Source: Hyphomicrobium sp. CS1BSMeth3 (GTDB taxonomy: Bacteria; Pseudomonadota; Alphaproteobacteria; Rhizobiales; Hyphomicrobiaceae). From it: a DNA stretch of 64,000 bases. Positions 52,367 to 61,417 of the stretch are shown one piece after another (the stretch's first letter is position 1; each line of letters starts with the position of its first letter). The stretch covers positions 496,001 to 560,000 of the forward strand of contig NZ_FPEI01000005.1 in the NCBI RefSeq assembly GCF_900117415.1, given 5' to 3'. The notes beneath the pieces were generated by a model. It worked only from the letters and a program-made list of their open reading frames with translations, was not told the origin of the DNA and searched no databases. Made by a program: the position numbers and the translations under genes.

Positions 52367-53146
52367 TTGAGCGAGCCCACGACCACCACCGTCGATGTCA
52401 ATGGCCATCCCTGCCGCGTGTGGACCAAGGGCAGTGGCCCGAAGATCGCCTTTCTTGCCGGTTTCGGCGGCCTGCCGCGCTGGATCCCGTTCCTCGACCG
52501 CCTCGCCGAGAGCCGCACGGTGATCGTGCCGTCCCTGCCGGGCTTTCCGGGCGCAACCGGCCACAACATCCTCGATACGCATCTCGACTGGCTCGTCGCC
52601 GTGCGCACGCTGCTGACTAAGGCAGGGCTCGATGGCGCGGACCTCGCGGGCAGCTCGGTCGGCGGCTCGTTCGTCGCGGAGATCGCAGCGCTCTGGCCGC
52701 AAAGCGTGCGACGCATTGCGATGATCGCGCCGTTCGGCCTCTTCGATGAGAATGATCCAGCGACAGATGTGTGGGCACAGCGCGCCGACGACGTGCCGGC
52801 CCTGCTGTGCGCCAAACCCGAGGCCTACAAGGAGCTGAAGGCCATACCGGCGGGCGCCAACTCAGTGGAATGGCCCATCGAGCAGACGCGCGCGGCAGAG
52901 GCAGCGGCCCGCATCTTCTGGCCGCTCGGCAACAGCAAGCTCGAACGGCGGCTGCCGCTGATCACCGCACCAACACTGCTGATCTGGGGCGAGGCCGACC
53001 GCGTCATGCCACACTCGTACGCCGACAAGATTGCAACGGCGATCCCCGGCGGCGCGAAGATCACGACGATTGCCGACGCTGGCCACCTCGCCGAGCTCGA
53101 TCAGCCTGACGCGGTGGCCAAGGCGGTACTCGCGCATGTGAGCTAG
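52367..53146 (+). CDS. Alpha/beta-fold hydrolase
   Basis: 259 residues starting at a TTG with GGGGAGAG upstream. The catalytic triad is recognisable: nucleophile in AGSSVGGSFVAEIAAL, acid in WGEADRVMPHSYA, and histidine in DAGHLAELDQPD. The FLAGFGGLPRW segment near residue 30 is the oxyanion loop. Proteins of this type follow luciferase-like oxidoreductases in many genomes and may hydrolyse the ester or lactone made by them. The substrate is not known. It converges on the stress-protein gene with a 4-base gap. Confidence 0.88.
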   Translation: MSEPTTTTVDVNGHPCRVWTKGSGPKIAFLAGFGGLPRWIPFLDRLAESRTVIVPSLPGFPGATGHNILDTHLDWLVAVRTLLTKAGLDGADLAGSSVGGSFVAEIAALWPQSVRRIAMIAPFGLFDENDPATDVWAQRADDVPALLCAKPEAYKELKAIPAGANSVEWPIEQTRAAEAAARIFWPLGNSKLERRLPLITAPTLLIWGEADRVMPHSYADKIATAIPGGAKITTIADAGHLAELDQPDAVAKAVLAHVS

Positions 53147-53150
53147 TCGC

Positions 53151-54026
53151 TCACTCTTCGGGGCGGATGGCGAGCACGTCGCAGGCGAGCGTGTTGAGCA
53201 GCACCTCTGCCGTGCTGCCGATCATGTGCTCGGGTGTGCCCGCACGGCTGTAGGTGCCCGTCACGACCATGTCCGGCCGCCGCTCATCGACGTAGTCGGT
53301 AAGCACCGGCCCCGGCCGCCCCTCTATCATGACCGACTTCATCTTGCTTTTGTCCTTGCCGATGAGGCGGGCCATCTCCTCCTCGGCAATTCGCTGCACA
53401 CGGGCCCGCTCGGCCGCCTCGATCTCCCCGACCGACTTGTTGGCCCCGTTGCCCGACCAGTCGGGCTGCACATCGAAAGCGTGCACCAGCGTCAAGACAA
53501 CGGCCGGAAAGAGCGCGCGCGTGGCGGCCACCGCGTCACGCGAGGCCGTGGAGAAGTCCACGCTGACGGCGATGTTCTTGTATGCGCCCTCAGCCCGCCG
53601 CCGCACCGCCAGCACAGGCACGTGCGCCTGCCGCAGGATACGTGCCGCAGTGCTGCCGAGCAGATGCTCACCGTAGGCTTTTGCGTGCGCCGGGCCAGTG
53701 ACCACGAAATCACTCTTGATCGCGCGCGCGTGCTCGATCACGCGTCCGGCCGGATCGCCAATCACGACATGCCTCGGGACAGCCCGCTTGAGGACGCCGC
53801 TTGCGCGCGCCTCGAGCTCGGTCATCTCCGCCTCGACATTGCGGATGCGCCGCTCGATACCGATCGGCCGCGCGGAGCTCGCCTCGACCACATGGCAGAG
53901 AGTGAGGTCGGCGTTCCACTCCTTGGCAAGTTGCACAGCCCGGTCGAAGGCGCGGTCGCCAGCGGCGGTCAGATCGGTCGCAAGGAGGATGTTCTGGGGC
54001 TGCTTCGGCGCGGGGGACTTGGCCAT
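53151..54026 (-). CDS. Universal stress protein, tandem UspA domains
   Basis: 291 residues from MAKSPAPKQPQNILLATDL. It has two UspA domains: residues about 10-140 (NILLATDLTAAGDRAFDRAVQLA...GPAHAKAYGEHLLGSTAARIL) and about 150-290 (NIAVSVDFSTASRDAVAAT...GTYSRAGTPEHMIGSTAEVLL). Each carries the G-x2-G-x9-G(S/T)-like nucleotide-binding tail. Tandem USPs in proteobacteria are often induced by low oxygen. A perfect FNR/FixK box 62-75 bases upstream supports that here. Confidence 0.92.
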   Translation of the reverse strand: MAKSPAPKQPQNILLATDLTAAGDRAFDRAVQLAKEWNADLTLCHVVEASSARPIGIERRIRNVEAEMTELEARASGVLKRAVPRHVVIGDPAGRVIEHARAIKSDFVVTGPAHAKAYGEHLLGSTAARILRQAHVPVLAVRRRAEGAYKNIAVSVDFSTASRDAVAATRALFPAVVLTLVHAFDVQPDWSGNGANKSVGEIEAAERARVQRIAEEEMARLIGKDKSKMKSVMIEGRPGPVLTDYVDERRPDMVVTGTYSRAGTPEHMIGSTAEVLLNTLACDVLAIRPEE

Positions 54027-54079
54027 ATCACCACCTTGTCTGCTTGAAGGACAAGGCAATGCAGCCGAGAGTTGGTGGG

Positions 54080-54109
54080 CCCGCCTTGATACTTATCAAG
54101 ACGGGCCTG
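54080..54109. promoter_or_regulatory. FNR/FixK-type box within a larger inverted repeat
   Basis: The core TTGAT-ACTT-ATCAA (54088-54101) matches the FNR/Anr/FixK consensus at every fixed position and lies 62-75 bases upstream of the stress-protein start. It is embedded in a longer dyad (GGCCCG to CGGGCC, one mismatch). The dyad may also fold as a terminator for the upstream dehydratase gene, whose stop is at 54116. Confidence 0.75.
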
Positions 54110-54115
54110 TAGCGC

Positions 54116-55855
54116 TCAATAAATCTCCGGCTCGGGCACAGGCGCCCCGTGCTCCGTCTCCAGGAAGTCGAAGTCGCAGCCCTCGTGCGCCTGGCGGACG
54201 TGCTTCGTGAACATCCAGCCAAATCCGCGCTCGTAGCGCGGTTTGCGCTCGGGCAGCTCGGCACGGCGCCGGGCGAGCTCGGCGTCGGAGACCTTCATAT
54301 TGATCGTGCGTGCCGGCACATCGAGCTCGATCATGTCGCCCGTCCGCACGAGCGCGAGCGGCCCGCCGATGAAGGACTCAGGCGAGACGTGCAGCACGCA
54401 GGCGCCGTAGCTCGTGCCGGACATGCGTGCATCGGAGATGCGGATCATGTCGCGCACGCCCTGCTTCACGAGCTTGGTCGGGATCGGCAGCATGCCCCAC
54501 TCGGGCATACCCGGTCCGCCGTGCGGCCCCGCATTGCGCAGGACCATCACATGATCCGCCGTCACGTCGAGATCCTCGCGATCGACGGCCTTCTTCATGG
54601 AGGGATAGTCGTCGAAGACGATGGCCGGGCCCGTATGCTTGAGGAGGCGCGGCTCGCAGGCAGAGGGCTTGATCACGCAGCCATCGGGCGCGAGATTGCC
54701 CTTGAGCAGCGCCAGCGCGCCCTCGGCATAGATCGGGTTGTCGATCGGACGGATCACATCGTCGTCGAAGACCTTGGCCCCTTCGACGTTCTGGCCGACC
54801 GTCGTGCCGCCGACCGTCAGCGCATCGAGATGCAGCTTCCCCTTCAGGCGCCCCATGAGCCCAAGAATGCCGCCCGCGTAGTAGAAGTCCTCCATCAGGT
54901 ACGTCTTCCCACTCGGGCGCACGTTCGCGATCACCGGCACCGTGCGGCTGAGTCTGTCGAAATCCTCGAGACCGACCGCTGCCTTCGCGCGTCGCGCCAT
55001 GGCGATGACGTGGATCACGGCGTTGGTCGAGCAGCCCATGGCCATGGCGACAGTGACGGCATTCTCGTAGGCATCGCGCGTCTGGATGCGATCGGGCGTC
55101 AGGTCCTCCCACACCATCTCGACGATGCGCCGGCCGGATGCTGCGGCCATGCGGATGTGATTGGCGTCCGGCGCAGGAATGGACGAGGCGCCCGGCAGCG
55201 TCATGCCGATGGCCTCGGCGATCGCGGTCATGGTGCTCGCCGTGCCCATGGTCATGCAGGTGCCATGGCTGCGCGCGATGCCGGCTTCGATGTCCAGCCA
55301 GTCCTTCTCGGTGATCGTGCCGGCGCGCCGCTCGTCCCAGTATTTCCAGCTGTCGGAGCCAGAACCCAGCACCTTGCCATGCCAGTTGCCGCGCAGCATC
55401 GGCCCGGCCGGCACGAAGATTGCCGGAAGCCCCGCGCTGGTCGCGCCCATGAGCAGACCCGGCGTGGTCTTGTCGCAACCACCCATGAGAACGACGCCAT
55501 CGACGGGATGCGAGCGGATGAGCTCCTCCGTCTCCATGGCGAGGAAGTTGCGGTAGAGCATCGTCGTCGGCTTGACGATCGGCTCGGAGAGCGAGATCGC
55601 CGGCAGCTCCAGCGGGAAGCCGCCTGCCTGCAGCACGCCGCGCTTCACGTCCTCGACGCGCTGCTTGAAATGCGCGTGGCACTGGTTGAGGTCGGACCAG
55701 GTATTGATGATCGCGATGATCGGCTTGCCGCGCCAGTCTTCGGGACCATAGCCCATCTGCATGGCCCGCGAGCGGTGGCCGAAGGCGCGCAGGTCGTCAG
55801 GGCCGAACCAGCGGTAGGAGCGCAGCTCCTCGGGGCTCTTGCGGCGGGTCGTCAT
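54116..55855 (-). CDS. Sugar-acid dehydratase, IlvD/Edd family (L-arabinonate dehydratase-like)
   Basis: 579 residues from MTTRRKSPEELRSYRWFG; the family's sugar-acid branch typically starts LRSxRWF. Iron-sulfur ligands lie in SDLNQCHAHF, LMGGCDKTTPG and SHGTCMTMGTASTM. Other landmarks are GCSTNAVIHVIAMARRA and ISDARMSGTSYGACVLHVSPE. The RSYRWFG start and GHRSRAMQMGY segment fit arabinonate/xylonate dehydratases better than true IlvD or phosphogluconate dehydratase. It removes water from an aldonate to give a 2-keto-3-deoxy acid. It is downstream of a TAXI-TRAP importer, so uptake of the sugar acid by that system is likely. Confidence 0.88.
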   Translation of the reverse strand: MTTRRKSPEELRSYRWFGPDDLRAFGHRSRAMQMGYGPEDWRGKPIIAIINTWSDLNQCHAHFKQRVEDVKRGVLQAGGFPLELPAISLSEPIVKPTTMLYRNFLAMETEELIRSHPVDGVVLMGGCDKTTPGLLMGATSAGLPAIFVPAGPMLRGNWHGKVLGSGSDSWKYWDERRAGTITEKDWLDIEAGIARSHGTCMTMGTASTMTAIAEAIGMTLPGASSIPAPDANHIRMAAASGRRIVEMVWEDLTPDRIQTRDAYENAVTVAMAMGCSTNAVIHVIAMARRAKAAVGLEDFDRLSRTVPVIANVRPSGKTYLMEDFYYAGGILGLMGRLKGKLHLDALTVGGTTVGQNVEGAKVFDDDVIRPIDNPIYAEGALALLKGNLAPDGCVIKPSACEPRLLKHTGPAIVFDDYPSMKKAVDREDLDVTADHVMVLRNAGPHGGPGMPEWGMLPIPTKLVKQGVRDMIRISDARMSGTSYGACVLHVSPESFIGGPLALVRTGDMIELDVPARTINMKVSDAELARRRAELPERKPRYERGFGWMFTKHVRQAHEGCDFDFLETEHGAPVPEPEIY

Positions 55856-55942
55856 GAGAATATCACTCCGGGTGGGATGCGCTCGAAATCGGGGCTCCGG
55901 TGCAGTAGCAGCCGGAGCCCCAAACTTCAATTCAGCCGGATA

Positions 55943-57862
55943 TCAGAAAGCTGAGCCGGCGCTCGGCGAGGTCGTGGCCTTGGCCGTTGCCGGCGCCCCC
56001 GGCTCGGGCGGCATGACGAATGCCGCCGCTTCGGGACGGGGGATCATGACCTGAGACAGGATCGTCAGCGCAATCAGGCTCGCTCCGATGAGATCGGTGA
56101 TCAAGCCAGGCGTGATGAGCACCATCGCCGCGCCGAGAAGCATCAGCCGCTCCCACCATTTCGCAGGCTTGATGAAATATGCGTGCAGGCCGGCCGCGAG
56201 GCAGACCACACCGATCGACGCCGTTACTGCCGCGAGAAGGACGTCCTGCCAGGGCCCCATGAGCATCAGGGCCGTGGAATAGACGCACATGAACGGCACG
56301 ATGTAGCCCGTGGCGCCGAGCTTCACCGCGGCCCAGCCCGTATCCCAGAGATTGCCGCCCGCGATACCCTTGGCAGCGAAAACCGCGAGCGCGACAGGCG
56401 GCGTGATCGTCGACAGGCACGAGTAGTAGAACACGAAGAGATGCGCGGCCTCGATCTGCACGCCGAGCTTCACGAGCGCGGGAACGAGCAAGGCGACCTG
56501 AATAATGTAGGCCGGCGTCGTCGGAAGACCCATGCCAAGCACGATCCCGGCGATGGCCGTCAGAACGAGGGCCACAGTCAGCGTGTCTTGCGAGATGCGC
56601 ACGATGAAGGCCGTGAACTCGATCGCCAAGCCCGAGAGAAGCACCACACCGATGACGATGCCGGCAGCCGCGCACGCGAGCGCGATGGTCAGGGTATCCT
56701 TGGCAGCCGAGGTCAACGCGTCGATGATCACGCCGATCCGGACGTAGTGGCGCGTCGATTTACGCAGCAGGGCCGTCGGCAGGACAGAGAAAATCCCGCA
56801 GAGCGCGGCATAAGGCGCCGAGTATCCGGCAAACAGCACGGCCGTGATCACCAGAAGCGGGATGAACTGATGTCCGCGCTCCTGAAGCACCGCACGCATC
56901 TGTGGAAGATCAGGCTTCGGCAGGCCCCTCATGCCGGTACGCCGCGCTTCGAGATGCACGGCCGCGTAGACCGCCAGGTAGTAAAGAAACGCCGGAAGCA
57001 AGGCCATCACGGCGACCGTGAGGTAGCTGACGGCCAGGTACTCCGCCATAACGAAGGCGGCAGCGCCCATGATCGGCGGCATGATCTGGCCGCCGGTAGA
57101 GGCCACCGCTTCGACGGCGCCCGCAAACGCCGGGCGATATCCGATGCGCTTCATCATCGGGATCGTGAAGACGCCCGTCGTCATGACATTGGAGACGGCG
57201 CTGCCGGAGATCGTACCGAACATGCCGGACGTAATAACGGCCACCTTGGCGGGACCACCCGGTTTGGCTCCGGCCAGGGCCAGGCCGAAATCCATGAAGA
57301 GCTTGCCGGTGCCGGTCTTCTCGACAAATGCCCCGAAAATGATGAACAGCACCACGTAAGTCGCCGACACGCTGATCGGGATGCCGAGGATGCCGTCCGT
57401 CGTCATATAGAGCTGATCCAGCATCATCTGCGCCGACACGTTCGTGAACGTCAGGCAGTACGCCATGAACACGATCGCCGTGATGGAGAGCGCGGCGCCG
57501 AGCACCCGCCGCGTTGCCTCGAGTATGCAGACGATGAGCGTCGTCCCGAGAATCCAGTCGGCGGGGCGCAGATCGTCGACAGTGGCAAAGCGCGTGATGA
57601 AATACTCGTACTCGTAGAAAATATATCCGACCGAGGCGAGGCTCGCGGCCACAAACAGCCAGTCGACGAAACCGGGAGGCTCATCCCGCCGCCCCGAAAA
57701 GCCCGCGTAGACCAGAAACGCAAGCACCAGCATCCACAGGAGGTGCGTGCCGCGGAAAATCAACGGCTCCGGCACGCCCACAAAGGCCACGTAGAGATGA
57801 TAGACGGTGAATGTCGTGCCCAACACGGTCACGAGCATCTGCGTCGCGCGCGCGTACGTCAT
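55943..57862 (-). CDS. TRAP transporter fused permease (DctQM type, TAXI/TTT class)
   Basis: 639 residues. The N-terminal 170 residues are the four-helix DctQ-like part. The rest is the DctM-like pore with IFGAFVEKTGTGKLFMDFGLALAG, MFGTISGSAVSNVMTTGVFTIPMMKR and GQIMPPIMGAAAFVMAEYL. A second half has GIVLGMGLPTTPAYIIQVALL and STITPPVALAVFAAKG. This fused form goes with TAXI binding proteins, one of which is encoded 81 bases upstream. It drives substrate import with a sodium or proton gradient. Confidence 0.93.
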   Translation of the reverse strand: MTYARATQMLVTVLGTTFTVYHLYVAFVGVPEPLIFRGTHLLWMLVLAFLVYAGFSGRRDEPPGFVDWLFVAASLASVGYIFYEYEYFITRFATVDDLRPADWILGTTLIVCILEATRRVLGAALSITAIVFMAYCLTFTNVSAQMMLDQLYMTTDGILGIPISVSATYVVLFIIFGAFVEKTGTGKLFMDFGLALAGAKPGGPAKVAVITSGMFGTISGSAVSNVMTTGVFTIPMMKRIGYRPAFAGAVEAVASTGGQIMPPIMGAAAFVMAEYLAVSYLTVAVMALLPAFLYYLAVYAAVHLEARRTGMRGLPKPDLPQMRAVLQERGHQFIPLLVITAVLFAGYSAPYAALCGIFSVLPTALLRKSTRHYVRIGVIIDALTSAAKDTLTIALACAAAGIVIGVVLLSGLAIEFTAFIVRISQDTLTVALVLTAIAGIVLGMGLPTTPAYIIQVALLVPALVKLGVQIEAAHLFVFYYSCLSTITPPVALAVFAAKGIAGGNLWDTGWAAVKLGATGYIVPFMCVYSTALMLMGPWQDVLLAAVTASIGVVCLAAGLHAYFIKPAKWWERLMLLGAAMVLITPGLITDLIGASLIALTILSQVMIPRPEAAAFVMPPEPGAPATAKATTSPSAGSAF

Positions 57863-57943
57863 TGAAAGCTCCCCACAGCCGAACGGGTCGAGCGCAGCGC
57901 CACGAGTGGCGCTGCACAGATTGCTGAGGTCGCAGCGGCGCGA

Positions 57944-58906
57944 CTACATCGCGCCCTTCTCCTTGAAGTATTTTTCGGCGCCGGGATGAAACTTGATCGA
58001 GACCTTCGCCCCGAAATCCTTCACGCTCTGGCCCTTGAACACGGAATTCACGCTGACCAGCTCCGGCAGTGCGTCGGTCATGGATTTCGCCATGCCGTAC
58101 ACGACGTCATCGGGCAGCTTGCAGCTCACGATGACATGGGCCGGGAATTGCACGGTCTGCACGTCCTTGTCCTGGCCGGGATACGTGCCCTTGGGGATGG
58201 TGAAGCGCGAGAAGCCGGCGTTCTTCTTGACCAATTCGTTGTAGATATTGTCGGGAATGTCGAGCATGCGGACCGGGCGGCTGTTCGCCATATCCATGAT
58301 GCCGCCGGTCGGCAGCGTGCTAATAATCATCGAGACGGAAATCTGGCCGTCCTTGAACATATTGGCCTGATCCGCGATGCTCGCGAAATTGACCTTGCTC
58401 AGGCCTTTGTAGCCGACTCCCGTGGCATCCATGATCCAGGACGCGACGACTTCCGTCGTGTTGCCGCGCGGCAGCGTCCCGAGGCTCTTGCCCTTCAAGT
58501 CAGCGAGCGCGTTGATGCCCTGATCGCCGCGCGCCGCGATCTGCTGGACCTGAGGGTAGATGTTGGCGAGATGGCAGACGTTGACATAGGGCTTGGTGAT
58601 ACCCTGGCCGATGCCGTTCAGCGCATCGACCGTCGAGATCAGGTTCCCCATGCCGATCTCGGCCTTGCCCTCTTCGATTGCCTTCAGGTTGACGAGACCG
58701 GCGCCCGGACGGTTCTCGATCGAGAGACGCTTGTCAGCTTTCTCCCAGATCGATTTGAGCGCACCCGCGATCGGGATCCAGGATCCCCCTGTCGGCCCGG
58801 TGAAGTATGTGAGCTTGACGTCCTGCGCCTTCGCCTGTGTTACCGATAGTCCTGCGACCAGGGCCGCAAGCGCAATGGTACACGAGCCCATTTTTGAGCG
58901 TTTCAT
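57944..58906 (-). CDS. TAXI-family TRAP transporter substrate-binding protein
   Basis: 320 residues. A signal peptide (MKRSKMGSCTIALAALVAG, cleavage near QAKAQD) is followed by LTYFTGPTGGSWIPIAGALKSIW, the TAXI N-terminal strand and loop. NRPGAGLVNLKAIEEGKAEIGMG and LKGKSLGTLPRGNTTEVVASWI follow. The ligand is not predictable, but the downstream arabinonate-type dehydratase suggests a sugar acid. Characterised TAXI proteins bind glutamate and related compounds, so this pairing is worth attention. It is the first gene of a three-gene operon. Confidence 0.93.
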   Translation of the reverse strand: MKRSKMGSCTIALAALVAGLSVTQAKAQDVKLTYFTGPTGGSWIPIAGALKSIWEKADKRLSIENRPGAGLVNLKAIEEGKAEIGMGNLISTVDALNGIGQGITKPYVNVCHLANIYPQVQQIAARGDQGINALADLKGKSLGTLPRGNTTEVVASWIMDATGVGYKGLSKVNFASIADQANMFKDGQISVSMIISTLPTGGIMDMANSRPVRMLDIPDNIYNELVKKNAGFSRFTIPKGTYPGQDKDVQTVQFPAHVIVSCKLPDDVVYGMAKSMTDALPELVSVNSVFKGQSVKDFGAKVSIKFHPGAEKYFKEKGAM

Positions 58907-59244
58907 ACCGAATATTCCTCCCTTTGGCAGTCTAGTGACGGACGGTTGTTTTTGTTGTCCTTCAATGTTGGGTACCGTGTAGCGCGACCGTTGTAAACCG
59001 GGACTGCGCTATGACCGGACAGAGCCTTCGCGCCTACGCGAGGCTGGGCGCAGCGAGCACCGAAATTTCTCCCTGTAGACGAACGATATTCTTCGGGAGG
59101 CCTTGCGGCCGTCTTGACTTCTATTCGGGCAAAAGCCTCAATACGCGCAATGAGAGGCTGCATCAGAGCGGCCGACAAGGGCGGTGCACTGCACAAGCAC
59201 AACAACAGCCCACCAAGGAAGCGCACTGCAGGGAGGTTCCACAC
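58907..59244. other. Divergent intergenic region between TRAP and Liv operons
   Basis: 338 bases containing promoters for both operons. A T/G-rich tract (GTTGTTTTTGTTG near 58945) is the most AT-rich part. A strong GGGAGG site at 59231-59236 belongs to the Liv binding protein. Nothing else is supported. Confidence 0.5.
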
Positions 59245-60447
59245 ATGACGATTCCACGTCTGTTAGCAGCTTCGGCCTTCGTCACGACGATGGCCATCTC
59301 GAGCGCGATGCCCGCCGCGGCTCAGGAGCGCGAGATAAGACTCTCGGGCTTCGGCGCCATGTCCGGTGTCGTGCGCTCCTTCGGCATCAACTCCAAGGCT
59401 GCGCTCGAAGCTGCGGCCGACGAGATCAACAAGTCCGGCGGCGTCAAGCTCGGCGACGGCACGAAGGGCAAGATCGTCATCGACTACTTCGATGACCGCT
59501 GCAATGCCGAGGAAGGCATCTCGGTCACGCGGCGCATCGCCTCTACATCGTCGCTGGTCGGCATCGGCCCAACCTGCTCGAACGTCGCCGAGCCGCTCTT
59601 CGGCGTTCTCCAAAAGAAGGTGGGTGACGCCGGCGACAGCGGGCTGCAGTTCCCGATCTTCACCGATGTCGCCATCAAGGGCGGCCTCGCAAAGATCTCG
59701 GAGTGGGCATTCCGCAACGTGCCCGACGAGGGCGCGATGTACGCCGCTCTTTTTCAGTGGCTGAAGAAAACCCGGCCGGAGCTGAAGACGATCTTCGGCG
59801 GCGTCGAGGAGGACTTCGCTCACTCGCGCGCGACCTGGTACGCGGTGATGAAGGAAGTGGCCGCGAAGGAAGGCTTCGAGATCAAGGGTGAAGCCAAGTG
59901 GCTGCTCGCCGACACGAACTTCACCAACCAGGCGCGTGAAGCCCGCCGCGCGGCGGCGGATATCGTCGCCATCTCCGCGCATCCGTTCACCACGTGCGGC
60001 ATGCTGAAGGAGCTGGGCCGCCAGGGCGTGAAGCCGAAGCTGGTGATCGGCCTCACGTCATCGTCGAGCCTCGAGACGCTGCAGGGCTGCGCAGCCGAGG
60101 CCGAGGCCATCATCATTCCCACGAGCTTCGCGCCGGTCACGCCCGAAGCCCGGGCGGCAGCCGACCGCGCTGCGAAGTTCAATGGTAGCCTCGATCTCCA
60201 CTCGGGTGCGGCCTACGAGATCGTCGCGATCCTGAAGGACGTGATCGAGGGCGAGGGCGTGCTGGCGAAATCCGATACGGTCCAGGCCGATCGCGCGAAG
60301 ATCCGCAACGGCCTCTCGAAGCTGACCGAGACCAAGGGCCTCATCGGCATCTCCAAGCGAACGGAGGAAGGTGAAGCCGTGAAGCCCTTCCTCTTCGTGC
60401 ACGCCAAGGGCGGCAAGTGGGAAGTGCTGCACAACCCGACGAAGTGA
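59245..60447 (+). CDS. livK: ABC transporter substrate-binding protein, LivK/AmiC-like (Peripla_BP_6)
   Basis: 400 residues from the ATG at 59245. The signal peptide MTIPRLLAASAFVTTMAISS ends near PAAAQERE. The mature protein begins IRLSGFGAMSGVVRSFGINS, with the serine- and glycine-rich ligand loop. DDRCNAEEGISVTRRIA and GPTCSNVAEPLFGVLQKK follow. A disulfide-prone cysteine pair (Cys in DDRCNAE and GPTCSN) is typical. It feeds the LivHMGF transporter encoded downstream. Ligands in this family include branched-chain amino acids, amides, urea and aromatic acids, and cannot be chosen here. Confidence 0.9.
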   Translation: MTIPRLLAASAFVTTMAISSAMPAAAQEREIRLSGFGAMSGVVRSFGINSKAALEAAADEINKSGGVKLGDGTKGKIVIDYFDDRCNAEEGISVTRRIASTSSLVGIGPTCSNVAEPLFGVLQKKVGDAGDSGLQFPIFTDVAIKGGLAKISEWAFRNVPDEGAMYAALFQWLKKTRPELKTIFGGVEEDFAHSRATWYAVMKEVAAKEGFEIKGEAKWLLADTNFTNQAREARRAAADIVAISAHPFTTCGMLKELGRQGVKPKLVIGLTSSSSLETLQGCAAEAEAIIIPTSFAPVTPEARAAADRAAKFNGSLDLHSGAAYEIVAILKDVIEGEGVLAKSDTVQADRAKIRNGLSKLTETKGLIGISKRTEEGEAVKPFLFVHAKGGKWEVLHNPTK

Positions 60448-60468
60448 TGGCCTTCAGTCGATTTCCAG

Positions 60469-60499
60469 AGCCGGCGCCTCCCACTCCGGGGCGCCGGCT
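60469..60499 (+). terminator. Intercistronic GC-rich hairpin between livK- and livH-type genes
   Basis: Perfect 10-bp arms AGCCGGCGCC and GGCGCCGGCT with an 11-nt loop, 22 bases after the binding-protein stop. It has the same placement as the hairpin at 1367-1394 in the other ABC operon. Confidence 0.65.
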
Positions 60500-60525
60500 T
60501 CCCATTCTCACATCCCGCGTGCATC

Positions 60526-61404
60526 ATGCTGATCGTTGATCTCGTCCAATCGATCGTCGATGGGCTGCTATTCGGCGCCACATATGCCCTGATCGGCATC
60601 GGCTTCACGCTGGTGTTCGGCGTCATGCACAAGATCAATATGGCGTACGCGGCCGCCTCCGTCGGCGCTGCCTACGCGGCATTGCGCCTGATCGCCTTGA
60701 TCGGCGGACCTGCCTGGGCCTCGCTGCTCATCGCGGCGGCCGCAGGTGGTGTCTTCGGCCTCATCATCTACTGGCTCTGCTTCCGTTTCATTCCATTGTC
60801 GAACCCGCTTGCGACGCTGATGTCGACCGTCGGCATGTTCCTTCTTGCCGAGGAGATCATCGTCCACACGACCGATGGCATGCCTCAGAACTATCCCGTC
60901 GTCGTGCGCGGCATTCTCGATATGGGCGAGTTCATGATCCGCGGCGATCTTGTCTTTGTGTTCGTCTGCGCTCTGCTGGCGATGGTCGTGCTTCTGTACC
61001 TGCTCTACCGGACCAAGCTCGGCATAGCGACGCGCGCCGTCTCGCAGCAGCCGGTGGCCGCTCAGCTCGTCGGCATCCGTCTCAATCACATCAACGCGCT
61101 GACGTTCATCGTCACCGGCATGCTCGGCGGCTTCGCTGGTGCGCTCATCGGCTCGGCGGTCGGTCTGCTGTCGCCGCTTCTGGTCATCCCCCTGACCATC
61201 AAGGGCCTTATCGTGACCGTCATCGGCGGGCTCGGGAGCATTCCAGGCGCGATCATCGCGGGCCTTCTGGTCGGCATGGCGGAGAATGTCTTCCAGTACT
61301 TCCGCGGCGTGACCGAGCGCGACATCTACGTCATGCTCTTGCTCTTCGTTTTCCTCGTCTTCCGCCCCGGCGGCATCTTTTCGAATACCGTAAAGCGCGA
61401 TTGA
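60526..61404 (+). CDS. livH: Branched-chain amino acid-type ABC permease LivH, copy 1
   Basis: 292-residue permease with about eight hydrophobic spans. The start LVQSIVDGLLFGATYALIGIGFTLVFGVM is the LivH signature. The EAA-like segment RAVSQQPVAAQLVGIRLNHINALTF lies near residues 175-200. GGLGSIPGAIIAGLLVGMAENVFQYF and the C-terminal RPGGIFSNTVKRD complete the family pattern. It pairs with the next gene to form the channel. Confidence 0.93.
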   Translation: MLIVDLVQSIVDGLLFGATYALIGIGFTLVFGVMHKINMAYAAASVGAAYAALRLIALIGGPAWASLLIAAAAGGVFGLIIYWLCFRFIPLSNPLATLMSTVGMFLLAEEIIVHTTDGMPQNYPVVVRGILDMGEFMIRGDLVFVFVCALLAMVVLLYLLYRTKLGIATRAVSQQPVAAQLVGIRLNHINALTFIVTGMLGGFAGALIGSAVGLLSPLLVIPLTIKGLIVTVIGGLGSIPGAIIAGLLVGMAENVFQYFRGVTERDIYVMLLLFVFLVFRPGGIFSNTVKRD

Positions 61405-61417
61405 GGCTGAGCAGACA

